From Euptelea pleiosperma (Eukaryota; Streptophyta; Magnoliopsida; Ranunculales; Eupteleaceae), in the NCBI GenBank assembly GCA_035048495.1, contig CM068547.1, positions 27,845,913 to 27,909,912 of the forward strand: DNA of 64,000 bases, read 5' to 3'. Of this stretch, positions 15,301 to 25,200 are shown piece after piece (position 1 is the first letter of the stretch; each line of letters opens with the position of its first letter). The notes below the pieces were generated by a model that searched no databases, had not been told where the DNA came from, and saw nothing but the letters and a program-made list of their open reading frames with translations. The position numbers and the translations under genes are program-made.

Positions 15301-17266
15301 GCTGTATTTTTACATGGTCACTCTCGTGCTGATCTCATATGTAATCAATTCTTTGTATCATATCCCACTCCGGCTATTTGGTTGCTTACATATACACACC
15401 AACTAATTATGCAGTTCATCACATACAAAGAAGTACGAGAGAGGTTCACTGATCACCTTTGGCTCGATGTTGTCTCCAAATGTGATTTGTTGCAAGAGTC
15501 GCCTGTCCGCTTTGTCACAGAAGATGGTGATGCTGATCATCTTGAGATGGCGAGGTACAGAAGAGTGGGACCTGATGGAGCCATCCGTGTGTCGGTGAAG
15601 AATGAGACAGGACTTGATGAGGTTATTTAATGTCACCCACTTTACCTTTATTTATTATCTCCTTGTTTCTATTTGAGCTCGATTGGACTGTTTAAGGTCT
15701 TGTTTGGGTGCTGAAGTGGGACGGTACCAGTCCCCGAATCTGTGCACATGACTCACATGCAGAGGGGTTTGCTACCGACCATTGGATGGATCCACCTAGG
15801 AGATATTCTATACCAAATACCAACCTGATTAAATAACTGTTACCATCTATGTAACAATGACACAGACACATTTATTGGTGTCCAACACAGATACAGGGTG
15901 TCTGACATGGCGCCTTTAAGAAGCCTGACAGAGACATGTCTGTACAGATGTGTTAATATAATATTTTCAAGTTATTTTTAAATCAAAAGTTATTTTAATA
16001 AAAATACGTAAAAAAGAATAGTAAACGTAAAAGGAAACATTTTTATATGACATGGAGCTATCCACTAACATAATAACTATGAGTAGATTTATAAGAGGGA
16101 AGACAGTTGTGTTTAACAACACAAAGTACTATATGGATGATGGAACATGCCAACCCCTTTTCAGAAATCATTTATTAGTAAAGAATCATTAAAATCAGAG
16201 GTGACACTGGTATATGTGTCAAGATGTGGAAAATTTGTCATGATCATCCAAGAGAATGTGATAGAGGTATATCTAGAATCACAACCTAAAATCACAACAT
16301 CCAGTTGGTTTTGGCATAAATATCTTCTAGGTGGACCCATCGAACGGTTGGTCCAGCCCCTCTGCATGTGACCCTTGGGGGTGGGGAGTGTCTGCTTCTG
16401 GTATGCTACATGGATCCTAGATTTCACCTTGATGAATCCAGCTTTTTCCATCTGACAAGGAAACAGATACCCTTGAGAATAAACCATAAGAACAGTTTAC
16501 CATTGTTATAATGATATTACTGGAAGTCTTTAGGGGGAAAGGAAGATTTCTTTGGCAAATTCTCCTATTTTCCATAATGTGGGCAGTATGGAAAGAGTGG
16601 AATTCCCACAGTTTTGAAGGGAAGGAAGATGTTACTAGGGTGGTGTTGAGATTTAACGCTTTGTTGTATATCTGGTCTTCCTCTACGCCAGAGGTCAGAG
16701 GGTGTTTCTTTGATACTTTTGTGTTTAGATGGGATGAGCTGTTAGGAGTAGGACATTCCTCTGAATGAGACTTTTATATTTCCAGGTGTGAGGATTGCCT
16801 TCGGAGTTCTCCTGTGGTTGTATTATGTGGGGTTTCCCCATTCTTCTTAAATATACTTATCAAAAAAATATAATAATGATATTGATGACTCACGAGATCT
16901 ATTGGCACCCCCTATACAATGGACTCTACCAAGGAGCTTTGCGAGTCCAATAGATTTAACCATTCTATCTGTTGAATTCTTTTGGATGGTCAGACCAAAA
17001 AATGGCCAATTGTCGAGTTAAGTTGGAAATAGGTGTGTGAGATTTCCTATGAGGGATTCACCCCCCTGCATTTACACCACATTTATGATCTACCCATTTC
17101 TGTTTCTTAAATTTCTTCTCAGCTGAAAAAATACCTTAGATGACACTGATGTCTAAATTTGCTTTGTTTTTATGGTTGCACTTTGCAGCTAAAGAGTAAA
17201 GTACATGAACTGCTGATTACTCAGTTGGCCAGGATCTTAAGCCAAAAGAACAATCAAGAAAGCTAG
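205..17266 (+). CDS. PDE318: NOG1-like plastid GTPase (PDE318-like), 14 exons, 441 aa
   Basis: Exons: 205-289, 1457-1590, 2011-2131, 2261-2325, 2453-2566, 3029-3103, 6343-6381, 6472-6543, 8900-9013, 10151-10222, 10320-10356, 11474-11586, 15415-15621, 17189-17266. All junctions are GT-AG and phases agree throughout (1326 nt, stop TAG). The protein has a Ser/Arg-rich, acid-poor N-terminus that looks like a transit peptide. A NOG1-type helical region follows (MVMPSVDIFYSALRKAKRVP, from exon 3 on), then a circularly ordered G domain: G1 GSPNVGKS about 254-261, G2-like YPFTTRG 277-283, G3 DTPG 300-303, and G4 SKCD 368-371 with Ser where NKxD is usual. At 441 residues it lacks the long C-terminus of nucleolar NOG1 and matches the shorter plastid paralogue, known in Arabidopsis as PDE318 (pigment defective), which is probably involved in plastid ribosome assembly. 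The paralogue assignment is from memory. Exon 2 could also start at 1469, which gives 437 aa. Eight introns are long and carry transposons. Confidence 0.93.
918..1089. mobile_element. Fold-back MITE in intron 1 (same family as 46132-46276)
   Basis: Two arms face each other. The left reads TTTTGAAGCAGCGG...GTGGCCAATCACATC and the right GATGTGATTAGCCACTGC...TGCTTCAAATTTT, with a centre of roughly 60 bp. The copy at 46132 has the same arms and a 9-10 bp target duplication, which places the family near Mutator-like MITEs. The exact ends of this copy are not certain. Confidence 0.75.
4329..4640 (+). mobile_element. MITE of the CTATGTAAC family, 3' end degraded (intron 6)
   Basis: It begins CTATGTAACAATGATAAGGA and then follows the same order of motifs as the copies at 15847 and 37843: a GACAC-rich start, an AT-rich middle, then AGTAGATTTATAAGAGGGAAGA. 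The matching right terminus was not found in this copy. Non-coding. Confidence 0.6.
4728..4962 (+). mobile_element. 5'-truncated LINE (L1-type) with 11-bp TSD, intron 6
   Basis: The 11-mer AAAAGAATTGT stands at 4728-4738 and again at 4952-4962. Between them lies a 213-bp insert (4739-4951) ending TTATCAAAAAAA, so the insertion is plus-oriented with an A-tail. The target begins with AAAA, the usual L1 endonuclease preference. The body has no intact reading frame. The 3' end resembles that of the LINE at 16519-16872. Confidence 0.85.
5124..6102. mobile_element. LTR-like segment (possible solo LTR) in intron 6
   Basis: The segment starts TGTTAAGGGTGTTG and ends CAACCCCTTAACA, an inverted pair with the TG...CA boundaries of an LTR. 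It holds a TATA-like CCTATATAAAGTC at about 5456 followed by a leader-like stretch, and a tandem of GGATTCTTGTTTGAGTTTGG near 5860-5930. No matching 5-bp target duplication was found, so the exact limits and the solo-LTR reading are inference. Confidence 0.45.
8005..8054 (+). mobile_element. Ultra-short retroposition scar: 26-bp insert, 12-bp TSD
   Basis: CCAGCCTTTGTT occurs at 8005-8016 and 8043-8054. The only material between is TATGCATC, an A-run of about 16 and TC (8017-8042). This is the signature of target-primed reverse transcription that stopped almost at once. It lies in intron 8 of the GTPase gene. Confidence 0.8.
11761..11914. repeat. 64-bp tandem repeat, about 2.4 copies (intron 12)
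   Basis: Units begin at 11761, 11825 and 11889 with TCAACGACC, TCAACGAAC and TCAATGACC. Each contains CACATGG...ATGTGTACAGC...TTGACATCATACAAAC. The third is partial. No coding potential. Confidence 0.85.
13026..13258. mobile_element. Fold-back MITE with 45-bp arms (intron 12)
   Basis: The arms 13026-13070 and 13214-13258 are inverted copies. The left starts TAACACCTCCTTGATAAATC and the right ends TTTATCAAGGGGGTGTTA. The spacer of about 143 bp is non-coding. The target duplication was not resolved. Confidence 0.75.
13751..14063. mobile_element. Tourist-like (PIF/Harbinger) MITE, 307 bp, TTA TSD
   Basis: The perfect 14-bp terminal inverted repeat GGCCGTGTTTGATT opens the element at 13754, and its complement closes it at 14060. 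TTA flanks both sides (13751-13753, 14061-14063). The three-base TTA target and the GGCC start fit Tourist-type MITEs. It lies in intron 12 of the GTPase gene. Confidence 0.88.
14241..15302 (+). mobile_element. hAT-like non-autonomous element, 1046 bp, 8-bp TSD
   Basis: The element 14249-15294 has a perfect 16-bp terminal repeat, CAAGGAAATAAATTTC. The flanking octamers CTCAAAAC (14241-14248) and CTCAAAGC (15295-15302) differ at one base. Eight-base targets and a CA-start terminus fit the hAT superfamily. The interior is AT-rich, full of GAAATATTTCG motifs, and has no transposase. A second copy lies inverted at about 25838-27377. Confidence 0.85.
15847..16250 (+). mobile_element. MITE of the CTATGTAAC family (intron 13)
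   Basis: It starts CTATGTAACAATGACACAGA and shares AGTAGATTTATAAGAGGGAAGA and the GATGGAACATGCCAACCCC block with the copies at 4329 and 37843. The right terminus is not clear. No coding sequence. Confidence 0.6.
16508..16883 (+). mobile_element. 5'-truncated L1-type LINE with perfect 11-bp TSD
   Basis: ATAATGATATT stands at 16508-16518 and 16873-16883. The 354-bp insert between ends ATACTTATCAAAAAAATATA. It keeps the C-terminus of the LINE ORF2, including the motif MWAVWKEWNSHSFEGKE typical of plant L1 tails, and a stop at about 16768. It lies in intron 13 of the GTPase gene, 0.9 kb after exon 13. Confidence 0.9.
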
Positions 17267-18975
17267 AGGTAGTTAAGGGGTCCTTCTCTATTCCTTCAAA
17301 TTTTCTCTACCCGACCATGAGCTATGGTGGAATTCAATGTTCTTTAATGTGGGTTCTTCAGATTTCACAGTTTTGAAGGATCACAGTGCTTACATCCCAC
17401 CAATCAACTGGACGAATCCATCTCACAAGCTCGTGCAAATACTTAAGAAAGTGTCCTTGATTTGAGTCTTGACAGCCCTCGGTTCGAGCATTATTTGAGG
17501 AGTGATGTAGCCGATTCATTGTCCAGGCAAGGAATCAATGCATGTCCTTGTATTTTAAGATTTGTATTCCCTAGTTTACACATCTTGCATTGTAAAAAAA
17601 AACTGAAATTTTGAAGGGCAAATGGAGAAATGGGGGAAAAGGGAAAAAAATAACATTTGGGATGTATTTTCATATATTTTAGGAGAAAATAAAATTTTAA
17701 TTAGTATGAGACATCCATTGATGTTTAAGAGTTGTGGAAGGATTTAAAGATGTAGCTTGGTTAAGGATTAAGAAATATGAGTTCGATTTCCTTATCTTAA
17801 TGAAATTAATTTATTAATGATTTATGGATTTAACAGTATTTATAATGGAGGAAACTTGGTGGTTTTTTTCTTGGAAATCACAAATCTGAAGATTCTGAAC
17901 CATCTTGGTGTTGGACCACTGCTTAGCTGTTCCATAACCCCATAACTGCACCACATTCCAGCCAACTTTTTAATGGTCCATTGCTAGCAGGAGAATCATC
18001 TAATGCCGTCGAGAGTCCATGTTAGCTTGCTAATTTCATCGATTGGATCCGAGATTTAAAACAAAATTGCTGGGTTTTCTTCCTCAAGTTTTACATTGTG
18101 CAAATGAACTTGCTGCTTCTTTGGCAAAAGAGGGTTGAATAGATCTCTCCTCCCTATTTATTGGTTATGAACTCTCATCCTTAGGCCTGTTATTCTTAAA
18201 AATAAAAATGGGGAGAAGTAAATATCATCAGGTTGATTTAATTTTGGACTTTAGAGTGCTATATAGATGACCCATAAATTGGATGATTAAGAAAACCATA
18301 TTGGAGAGATTACCAAAAAAAAAAAATCCCTGCAATTGGAGTTTCCTAGCTCCTATCATTTGTCGGATTGATGAGCAGCTACACTATCTGGAGTCCTCTC
18401 CACTACTTCAATGACGAGACCCTTCAAGTGTCTATTAGCGGATGGTGTGTTCCCGTGCACGTGTTGTGTTGGCCCGACGACCTGTTGGTATACATAGTTG
18501 TTTCGCCTTCCCCAACAGGTCGATCTTTTGAGGTTAATGGTTATTTTTTTGGGGGGGGTAAATGGTTGTTTAACAGTGTCAGAGAGATATTTTGTCCCTT
18601 TTTTTTCAAAAATATCCCTGCAATAAGTAATAGAGTTGGTTAAGAATTGAAGCTTTTTGGTATTTTAATCTTGCATAAAACATAACAAAGTTTCTAGAAC
18701 TGCATGTTGACTTGTCACATTTTTCAAAATCGTCCCTTTACATTTAAAAAAAAAACAACAACAACAACAACAACAACCAAATCTTTCAAAATTGCTGCTT
18801 AATACAACAAACAAAACTACCACCTCATTTGCCATTGGTGTATCGGCACCATCTGAAGGTTTATTTTTAAATTTTCGAAAAATAAAAATAAAAAATTGGT
18901 GATCAAGCTCACCCCCTTCAGCTATACATGTTAATTGAGCTACAACATTATGTCTCAGAGAGCTCCAACCTTCTC
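17267..18975. other. Spacer between GTPase gene and PPR gene
   Basis: The two genes converge here, so both 3' ends lie in this 1.7-kb AT-rich stretch. Apart from the LINE relic at 17990-18185 and an AAC microsatellite at about 18755-18778, no gene is seen. ATCCCTGCAAT occurs at 18327 and 18614 around a segment ending in a T-run; this could be a weak target duplication of another insertion. Confidence 0.6.
17990..18185 (+). mobile_element. LINE RNase H-domain fragment
   Basis: One frame reads LPQVLHCANELAASLAKEG and then stops. This resembles the end of the RNase H domain in plant LINE ORF2 (HxxxxANxxADxLAK). Upstream pieces suggest IRDL in the same domain but in broken frames. It is a short degraded relic in the spacer between the GTPase and PPR genes. 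Confidence 0.5.
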
Positions 18976-20955
18976 TCAGTCACCAACATCTCTACAAGAC
19001 AACTTAATTTGAGCACCCATCTCACTCAACATGGAGTACACCATACTCTTCTTATGGATTGATCCATCCTCAACACAAGACTCAGAGTCATTAAACCCAG
19101 CAAGGTCAACCAAGCTAAACCCTGCAACTTTCTGCAACCCCTTCTCCCTCATCATATTCCTCACCCTCTCAACATCTTCCCATTTACCTTCCATGGCATA
19201 TATGTTCGATAACAGCACGTAAGGCCCAACATCCCTAGGATCCAACTCGATTAGTCGCTTGCCCACAATCTCTCCAAGCTCGAAATTTGAATGGGTCCTA
19301 CAAGCGGACAATAGAGAGCCCCACAAAGCTGTTCCTGCCTCCATTGGCATCTTCCTTATAAGCTCCTCGGAATCTCTCACCAATCCAGCACGGCCAAGGA
19401 GATCAACCATGCATCCATAGTGCTCAACCTTTGGTTCGATCTTGTAAACTCGTTGCATCAAATCAAAGTACCACCAACCCTCCAACACCATCCCTGCATG
19501 GGTGCATGCTGACAGGATGCATACAAAAGTTGCAACATTCGGCGTCGGTCCTCTCTTCTCCATCTCCAAGAACATCTCGAGGGCTTTGTCACCATGCCCA
19601 TGTATGCCATACCCCATTATCATAGAATTCCATGATACAACACTCCTCTCAGGCATCTGCTCGAAGACTTCTCTCGCCAAGTCCATAGCCCCGCATTTTG
19701 CATACATTGTCAAGAGAGCAGTTGATAGTAACACATCTGGTTCAATCCTTCCATTATATTTAATATAGGAATGAACCCACTTGCCTCTATCGAGCTGACC
19801 TAAGTTCGCGCACGCGGTCAACACACTTACAAGAGTTGCCTGATTTGGCTTCACCTCTTCTCCCCCTATCATCGTATCAAACAATCTCAGACACCCGTTG
19901 TAATCCTTGGTTCGCACGTAAAGTGCCAACATGATATTCCAAGACACCATATTTCGATCCGGCATCTGGCCAAAAAGTTCACGAGCAACTGAAACATTCC
20001 CAATCCTGGCATACCCATCAATCATAGAGTTCCAACTAACAACATCTCTAACCAGCATCCTCTCAAAAAGCATTTCGGCATTCTTCATATCCTCAACTCC
20101 TGTATAGCCTGAAATCATCGAATTCCAACTCACAATATCTCTCTCGGGCATCTCATTGAAAAGCCGACGAGCAACACCTACTTCCCCATTCTTCACATAC
20201 CCATCAATCATCGAATTCCAAGTTACCAAATCCGTCTCAGGACTTGCATCGAACAACCGACGTGCAGCCCCAATTCTTCCAAACAAAGAATACATATGAA
20301 TCATCGAATTACGCACAAACAAATCCAATTCCAAACCGAATTTCACAATCCGCGCATGAGTCTTCTCCCCTTCTTGAATCAAACCCAGCTCGGCACAGAT
20401 CTTAGCCAAAAGGGGGAATGTGTAGTGATTTGGGGGGACCCATTTTCCAATCATTTGTCGATAGTAGAACCCAAGCGCAAGATCTGGGTCGTTGAAATTC
20501 ACATAGGATCTGATAATGGTGTTGCAGATAAAGGCGTCAGGTTCGTCGAGGCGAGCAAAGAGAGAAACGGCGAGTGGAAGCAAAGAGGGAGAAGAGCAAA
20601 GCTTCTTTATGGCTCGGCTGGCAGCGAGGGGATGTTGGAAGAGGCCGGAGACAAGGAGTTGGGTGTGGATTTGGTTGAATTCTTCCATTGTACCTTTGCA
20701 TGATTCTAGAATGCGAAGGATGGGGTGGCTTAACTTTAACGTGCGCACCCCTTGCTCGTCGAATTCTTCGGATTCTGGTTCGTAAGAGTTCCAGATTCTT
20801 GGAGAGCGTTTGGAGAGGTTCTGTTGGGTTTTGAGGATTTTTTCAAGGGAGAAGGAAGTTAAGCGAATGGTGGGTTTGGAGGAGTTAGTTCTAACGGCCA
20901 TTTTTTTTTCTTTATTTTGGCGGGGAATGATAGAGCACAAGTTAAACTGTGCCAA
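18976..20955 (-). CDS. PLS-class pentatricopeptide repeat protein, E subgroup, intronless
   Basis: A single open frame encodes 659 residues. From about residue 85 to 540 it is an uninterrupted run of 31-36-residue PPR motifs of the P, L and S kinds, with recurring DxVSWNSMIxGY and ARxLFxxMPERD signatures. An E1/E2-type extension from about 541 (GTALWGSLLSACR) runs to ALLSNIYA-like and SLVDLAG blocks. There is no DYW domain. Such proteins bind single-stranded organellar RNA, usually at sites of C-to-U editing, and recruit a deaminase in trans. The second methionine at residue 19 (start at 20901) may be the true start: it is followed by a basic, Ser/Thr-rich organelle-targeting-like stretch, while the first 18 codons look like leader. 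Intronless structure is normal for the family. The target transcript cannot be told from the sequence. Confidence 0.95.
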   Translation of the reverse strand: MAQFNLCSIIPRQNKEKKMAVRTNSSKPTIRLTSFSLEKILKTQQNLSKRSPRIWNSYEPESEEFDEQGVRTLKLSHPILRILESCKGTMEEFNQIHTQLLVSGLFQHPLAASRAIKKLCSSPSLLPLAVSLFARLDEPDAFICNTIIRSYVNFNDPDLALGFYYRQMIGKWVPPNHYTFPLLAKICAELGLIQEGEKTHARIVKFGLELDLFVRNSMIHMYSLFGRIGAARRLFDASPETDLVTWNSMIDGYVKNGEVGVARRLFNEMPERDIVSWNSMISGYTGVEDMKNAEMLFERMLVRDVVSWNSMIDGYARIGNVSVARELFGQMPDRNMVSWNIMLALYVRTKDYNGCLRLFDTMIGGEEVKPNQATLVSVLTACANLGQLDRGKWVHSYIKYNGRIEPDVLLSTALLTMYAKCGAMDLAREVFEQMPERSVVSWNSMIMGYGIHGHGDKALEMFLEMEKRGPTPNVATFVCILSACTHAGMVLEGWWYFDLMQRVYKIEPKVEHYGCMVDLLGRAGLVRDSEELIRKMPMEAGTALWGSLLSACRTHSNFELGEIVGKRLIELDPRDVGPYVLLSNIYAMEGKWEDVERVRNMMREKGLQKVAGFSLVDLAGFNDSESCVEDGSIHKKSMVYSMLSEMGAQIKLSCRDVGD

Positions 20956-22283
20956 CGGTCATTTTGGCGGGGAATGATAAGCGGCGATCATGGCGCCAAT
21001 GATCGTGCGCCACATATACCCATGATTACTTTTTAAAAAGTCTTATTAAAACAAAATCCTAAACCATTGGTATATAACAGTTGTTATAGTTATATTTACA
21101 GCCGTTTAACAAGATGAGCGATCTGAGCCCTTCTCTCGGCAACCTAAAAACAGGGAAGTTCCCTCACTATGAAATGTATCCCGTGGATGGACGAGTTCCT
21201 AAACCACGGTTTAAAAAATAGCCGTTATAAAACGGATTCAAACCTCCCCCGCTACGTTATGTACCATTTTAACGCTCAGAAAATAATGGCCGTTATTTTC
21301 TGTTATATCAAAAAATAATGGTTAAAAAATGTCTGTTATTTATAACAACGTGAAATTCAAAATTTGAATTTTGGCACTGTTGTTTTCCCGTAATTTTCTG
21401 GTTTTGCCCATGAGTATAATCTGTTATAACGGAAAAAAAAAACCGGTAACGCCCCCAGTCCGTTGTACCTTTATAACGACCCCCTTTAAACCTTGTCCTA
21501 AACTACAAAAGATATGGAGCAGATGGACCTACGTTTGAATAATTTTTCAAGGAAAAATAGAATAGCAAGAACATTTGAACAAGTTTAATTCTTTATCGGA
21601 TCCTAAAAACCCACTTTCTGACTCGATTGTTCACTTAGTGCTGGATTTCATCCAATGGTGGTTGAGCTTTGGTAAATGAATACCAACTCAGGCACTGTCA
21701 ACCATCGTTGGATTTCGTGAAAGCCACAGCCGAGAGCACGAGTGAACATAGAGTCAGAAAAAATGAGTCCCCTGATCCTGACACATTTCTGACTCCTAAG
21801 TTCACTCTGTTTGGAAAATATCCAGTAGGTCGGGAGCTAACATATTAAATGGACTGATAGGGTTCCCATTCTTTGGATTCCAGAATCAAATCATGTTTTA
21901 CCAATATAGAAAACTGTATATCTGCCCATCTATCGACACATTCAAGAAAAATCCTAGGAGGCACAGTGAGCCTTCTTTATGAGTGAGGATGGTTTTTTAA
22001 GACAGAGATGGGGGGCTGTGACAAATGACATTCAACCAAACAACACAGTACAAGTTTCTCTGTGAATGTATGGGATTTGTTTTCCTTGTGCTAAAGAAAG
22101 ATGTTATACAGAATGAATAATAAATTCCTATGTATACTTTCCATTTACAAGAGAAGCAAAACACACAGAAAAACTATAATTAGCCTGAAATAACATGGAG
22201 CAAACAAGAAGCTTTTGGGCTCTTTTTCTTCAAATATTTGTGAAGCCCCAAGGAGTTACCACCACCACTTAGGGTTCCTTCTC
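20956..22283. promoter_or_regulatory. PPR upstream region and 3' flank of the plastid membrane gene
   Basis: Both genes are on the minus strand. This 1.3-kb stretch must hold the PPR promoter (just right of 20955) and the 3' UTR of the zinc-motif gene (just left of 22284). A fold-back MITE occupies 21208-21492. No further coding region or clear core promoter element was recognised. Confidence 0.4.
21208..21492. mobile_element. Fold-back MITE between PPR gene and next gene
   Basis: The left arm starts GGTTTAAA...CCGTTATAAA (21208) and the right arm ends TTTATAACG...TTTAAACC (21492). The interior carries further CCGTTAT/ATAACGG pairs. No open frame. The target duplication was not resolved. Confidence 0.6.
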
Positions 22284-25200
22284 TCATTTCTCCTCGAACT
22301 CAACATCGATAATGTCAGGTTCAGAGGTTGATGGGGGAGTTCTGCCTCTACCACCTCTAGAGAAGAAGTCACCACCCTTCGGCTGCCACACAGTGTTTCC
22401 ACAGCTCTTGCAAAGTACAATTTGGTTCCGATAGCCCACAAACCGCTGCTTGCAAGCTGGGCATGCCCCCTGTTCAGTAAAGACAGGTTAACCACATTAT
22501 TTATTTATTTTGGCAGGTAAGCTCAAGTTGAACCCGCAATTTGAGAGTTGAGGTGCAATATGTCAACCAATGATGATATATTTAATTACCACCAAAGGTC
22601 ATTGAATTGATGGTAGTACTGTTAGTACAAGCTACAAAGCAGGGGAGCTTGGACCCACTGGTGGGTCCAAGCTCTTCAAGGTCAAATCTTGACCCAATCA
22701 GATGAACTTCACCCTTCATATTAATGAATTGGGTAAACCTTTTGGCTCAACTAATCTCCTTGGTGGGACCCATCAAATGTTTCTTGGAACCCAATCCACT
22801 GGATGTGTGGCACATGCATGAGAGGCAGGGTGGAATCTATCTGTGATCGTGACTTAAGAGTGTTACATCTACAGAATCAATGAGTTCAACCAACTGTCTG
22901 ACAAACGAACCAGGCCACCAAGTAATAGGACAAACTGGATCATGAATTATTTACTTAGTCCCATCTGGGAAATCTCCATTGGAAAAAGCTGACCTGATCT
23001 GTTGATTCTAACCATCCAATCTATGTTTTTCTGATTATACAAAAACCCACCACAGTTGAATAGACTGGTTCTGCAATAAGCCCATTTCCTAAACATTTCC
23101 TGTCGGAAACAAGGTTTCTACCCTCTTTTAATTGCTTCTCACAACCTACCCCTTCGCCCTGGATACTTAAATAAGCTGAGTCCACTATTTTCTGAACTTT
23201 TAGATTCACAAAGCCCAACAAATCAATCAAACTCTAGTTAGTTTAACCACATCCCATTAACAAGTCATCTGCCCCATTTTCCACCTCTGAACAAGTACCC
23301 ACCTCTCTCCACCAACTCAAATTTAATTGCACAGCTGAGATCACTCCTAGCTTCCAATCCTCCCCCCTCATTGGAGAGAGACTCAGGAAGGAACTATAAT
23401 CTTCAAGATGTTTTAGAACAGAACCAGACTGGCCTGCGTGGTTTGAACAGAACCAATGTGTCCATTTGTCTGGTTTTTGCCGGAAACCTCAAGAAAGTAC
23501 TCAGATTCAGGCATAGCTGATGCAGCAAAACCAGCAAAAAAATTTAAAACCTCTAATCATAAGTCAAAGGAGTTGCAAGGTCGAAAAAAGAACTAGGTCC
23601 GTCTACAATGTGGCATCATCTAGTAGAGCCCAATATTGATAGAGCATAATAGCTGGCGTCAGATGGAAGTATTCTTTATGAGTGTAATTAGTAGTACTCC
23701 TACCCTAGTTTTTCAAAAGTAGGCTTGGGCTCCTTGTAGAACAGGTTTGAGGGTTTTTTCTACAATAAGTTGAAGTCTATACGAGATATTTAGCATTTCT
23801 TGAGAGACAAATGAAGCTTGGATTTGTAAGACAGTCTATTTGAGATGTCTTCTAGAGTGGTCTTTGTGGTGGTGCATGTGTGTGTCTTGGTGGTTAAGCG
23901 ACAGAGCGGTGGCGGCACGTCTTCTTGTTGCTTTTAACTCACATGTAAGAGGCAGTTTGTAGTTTTTAGAGCTATTCCCTCATCTTGTATTGCTCCTCTC
24001 GCTACTATGGATAATTTATTTGCCGTGAGCCCGTGACTTCTCTTTAGGGTAATGATTTGACTTGTTTGCATATTTAATTTGATCACCACAAGGACACCTC
24101 AACCACTGTCAATGAGATGATTTACCACTGAATTTGAGCCGACAAGTCGCTCTTTTGACACAAGAACTTCAACCATTGCATCGGGGGAAACCAGACAACA
24201 TGTTGTTTGCAAAGTAGCAATTGATCAAATATTGCTGATGTTCAACTGAAAGGTGCCAAAGGCAATGATTCACTTGGAAAAAATCACGAGGATACTCATC
24301 TCACCCAATCTCTGCAGGAAGAGATAGAAGATGAGAACCTGTCATAATGAAGGAGAATAATTTCTGAATCAGGAAAATTAATGTCAAGGTTGTGGTCTCC
24401 AAACCAATGGGATTGTAATGAAAGGTTCCAGAATGTAGAAGTGTAAAACATTTATAAAAATTTGGGTGGTGATATGATGGAAGAGAGAAATGACATTTGT
24501 AAAGCCAATGCTTGGGGGGGGGGGGGGGACCGGCAATGGGTTGGCTGAGTCATACGCTATAATCAGGAGGAATCCAATTTGATGATGGGAGCACATAAAG
24601 AGTTGAAAAAAAGATTTTTTGCCGCACGATTAAAGACAACTTTTAAAAGGGCGCTTCTAGCATGTTCTTAGTGCTTCCTCTGTAAACGATCACCACACAA
24701 CCCTTCCATTCCATAGCATACGTGCAGAAAATGATTTATCAAAGAAAAACCAACTTTTTTCGGCCTCGTGAGACATCATCACATGTCACACGACTAACAA
24801 TTCTCCTTCAATAGGCTAAATTTCGACATATTTCCTCCTTCAAAGTGGTCCTCGAACCCATATTCATCTTCTATTTCATCAACATTATAAGATTCGTCAT
24901 CTGGTTTGACTACATTAGTTGGACCTTCAGATCAGCTCAAATCAACTCCAATTGTTCCAAACCCACTTTGTTTAGCCATACATCCTGTATATGGAGTTAA
25001 AAAGTTGCTTTGTGCCACACATGAGCAGCACTTGTGCGTCAGATTCCACCAGAAAGCATTCTCTCACTTGTTGCCTTCTTCTTAAGATAACCTTCAGCTT
25101 GGTTTTCTTTTATGGATCAGTAAGATAGTCTTCAATACAAGTTGGTACCCTTCCTCAACGATCCAAATTTGAGTGGCGATGAGATGTTCTCTCAGTTTCA

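Noticed and set aside
15292..15630. A 112-codon frame as an independent gene
   Set aside because: Its useful part is exon 13 of the GTPase gene; the upstream codons are intron sequence and part of a hAT-like element.
18327..18624. ATCCCTGCAAT repeated around a 276-bp segment ending in a T-run
   Set aside because: It could be a target duplication, but the T-run and A-run are on inconsistent sides and the segment is not recognisable.
22256..22495. A 79-codon minus-strand frame
   Set aside because: It is a shifted shadow of the zinc-motif exon 22284-22469.
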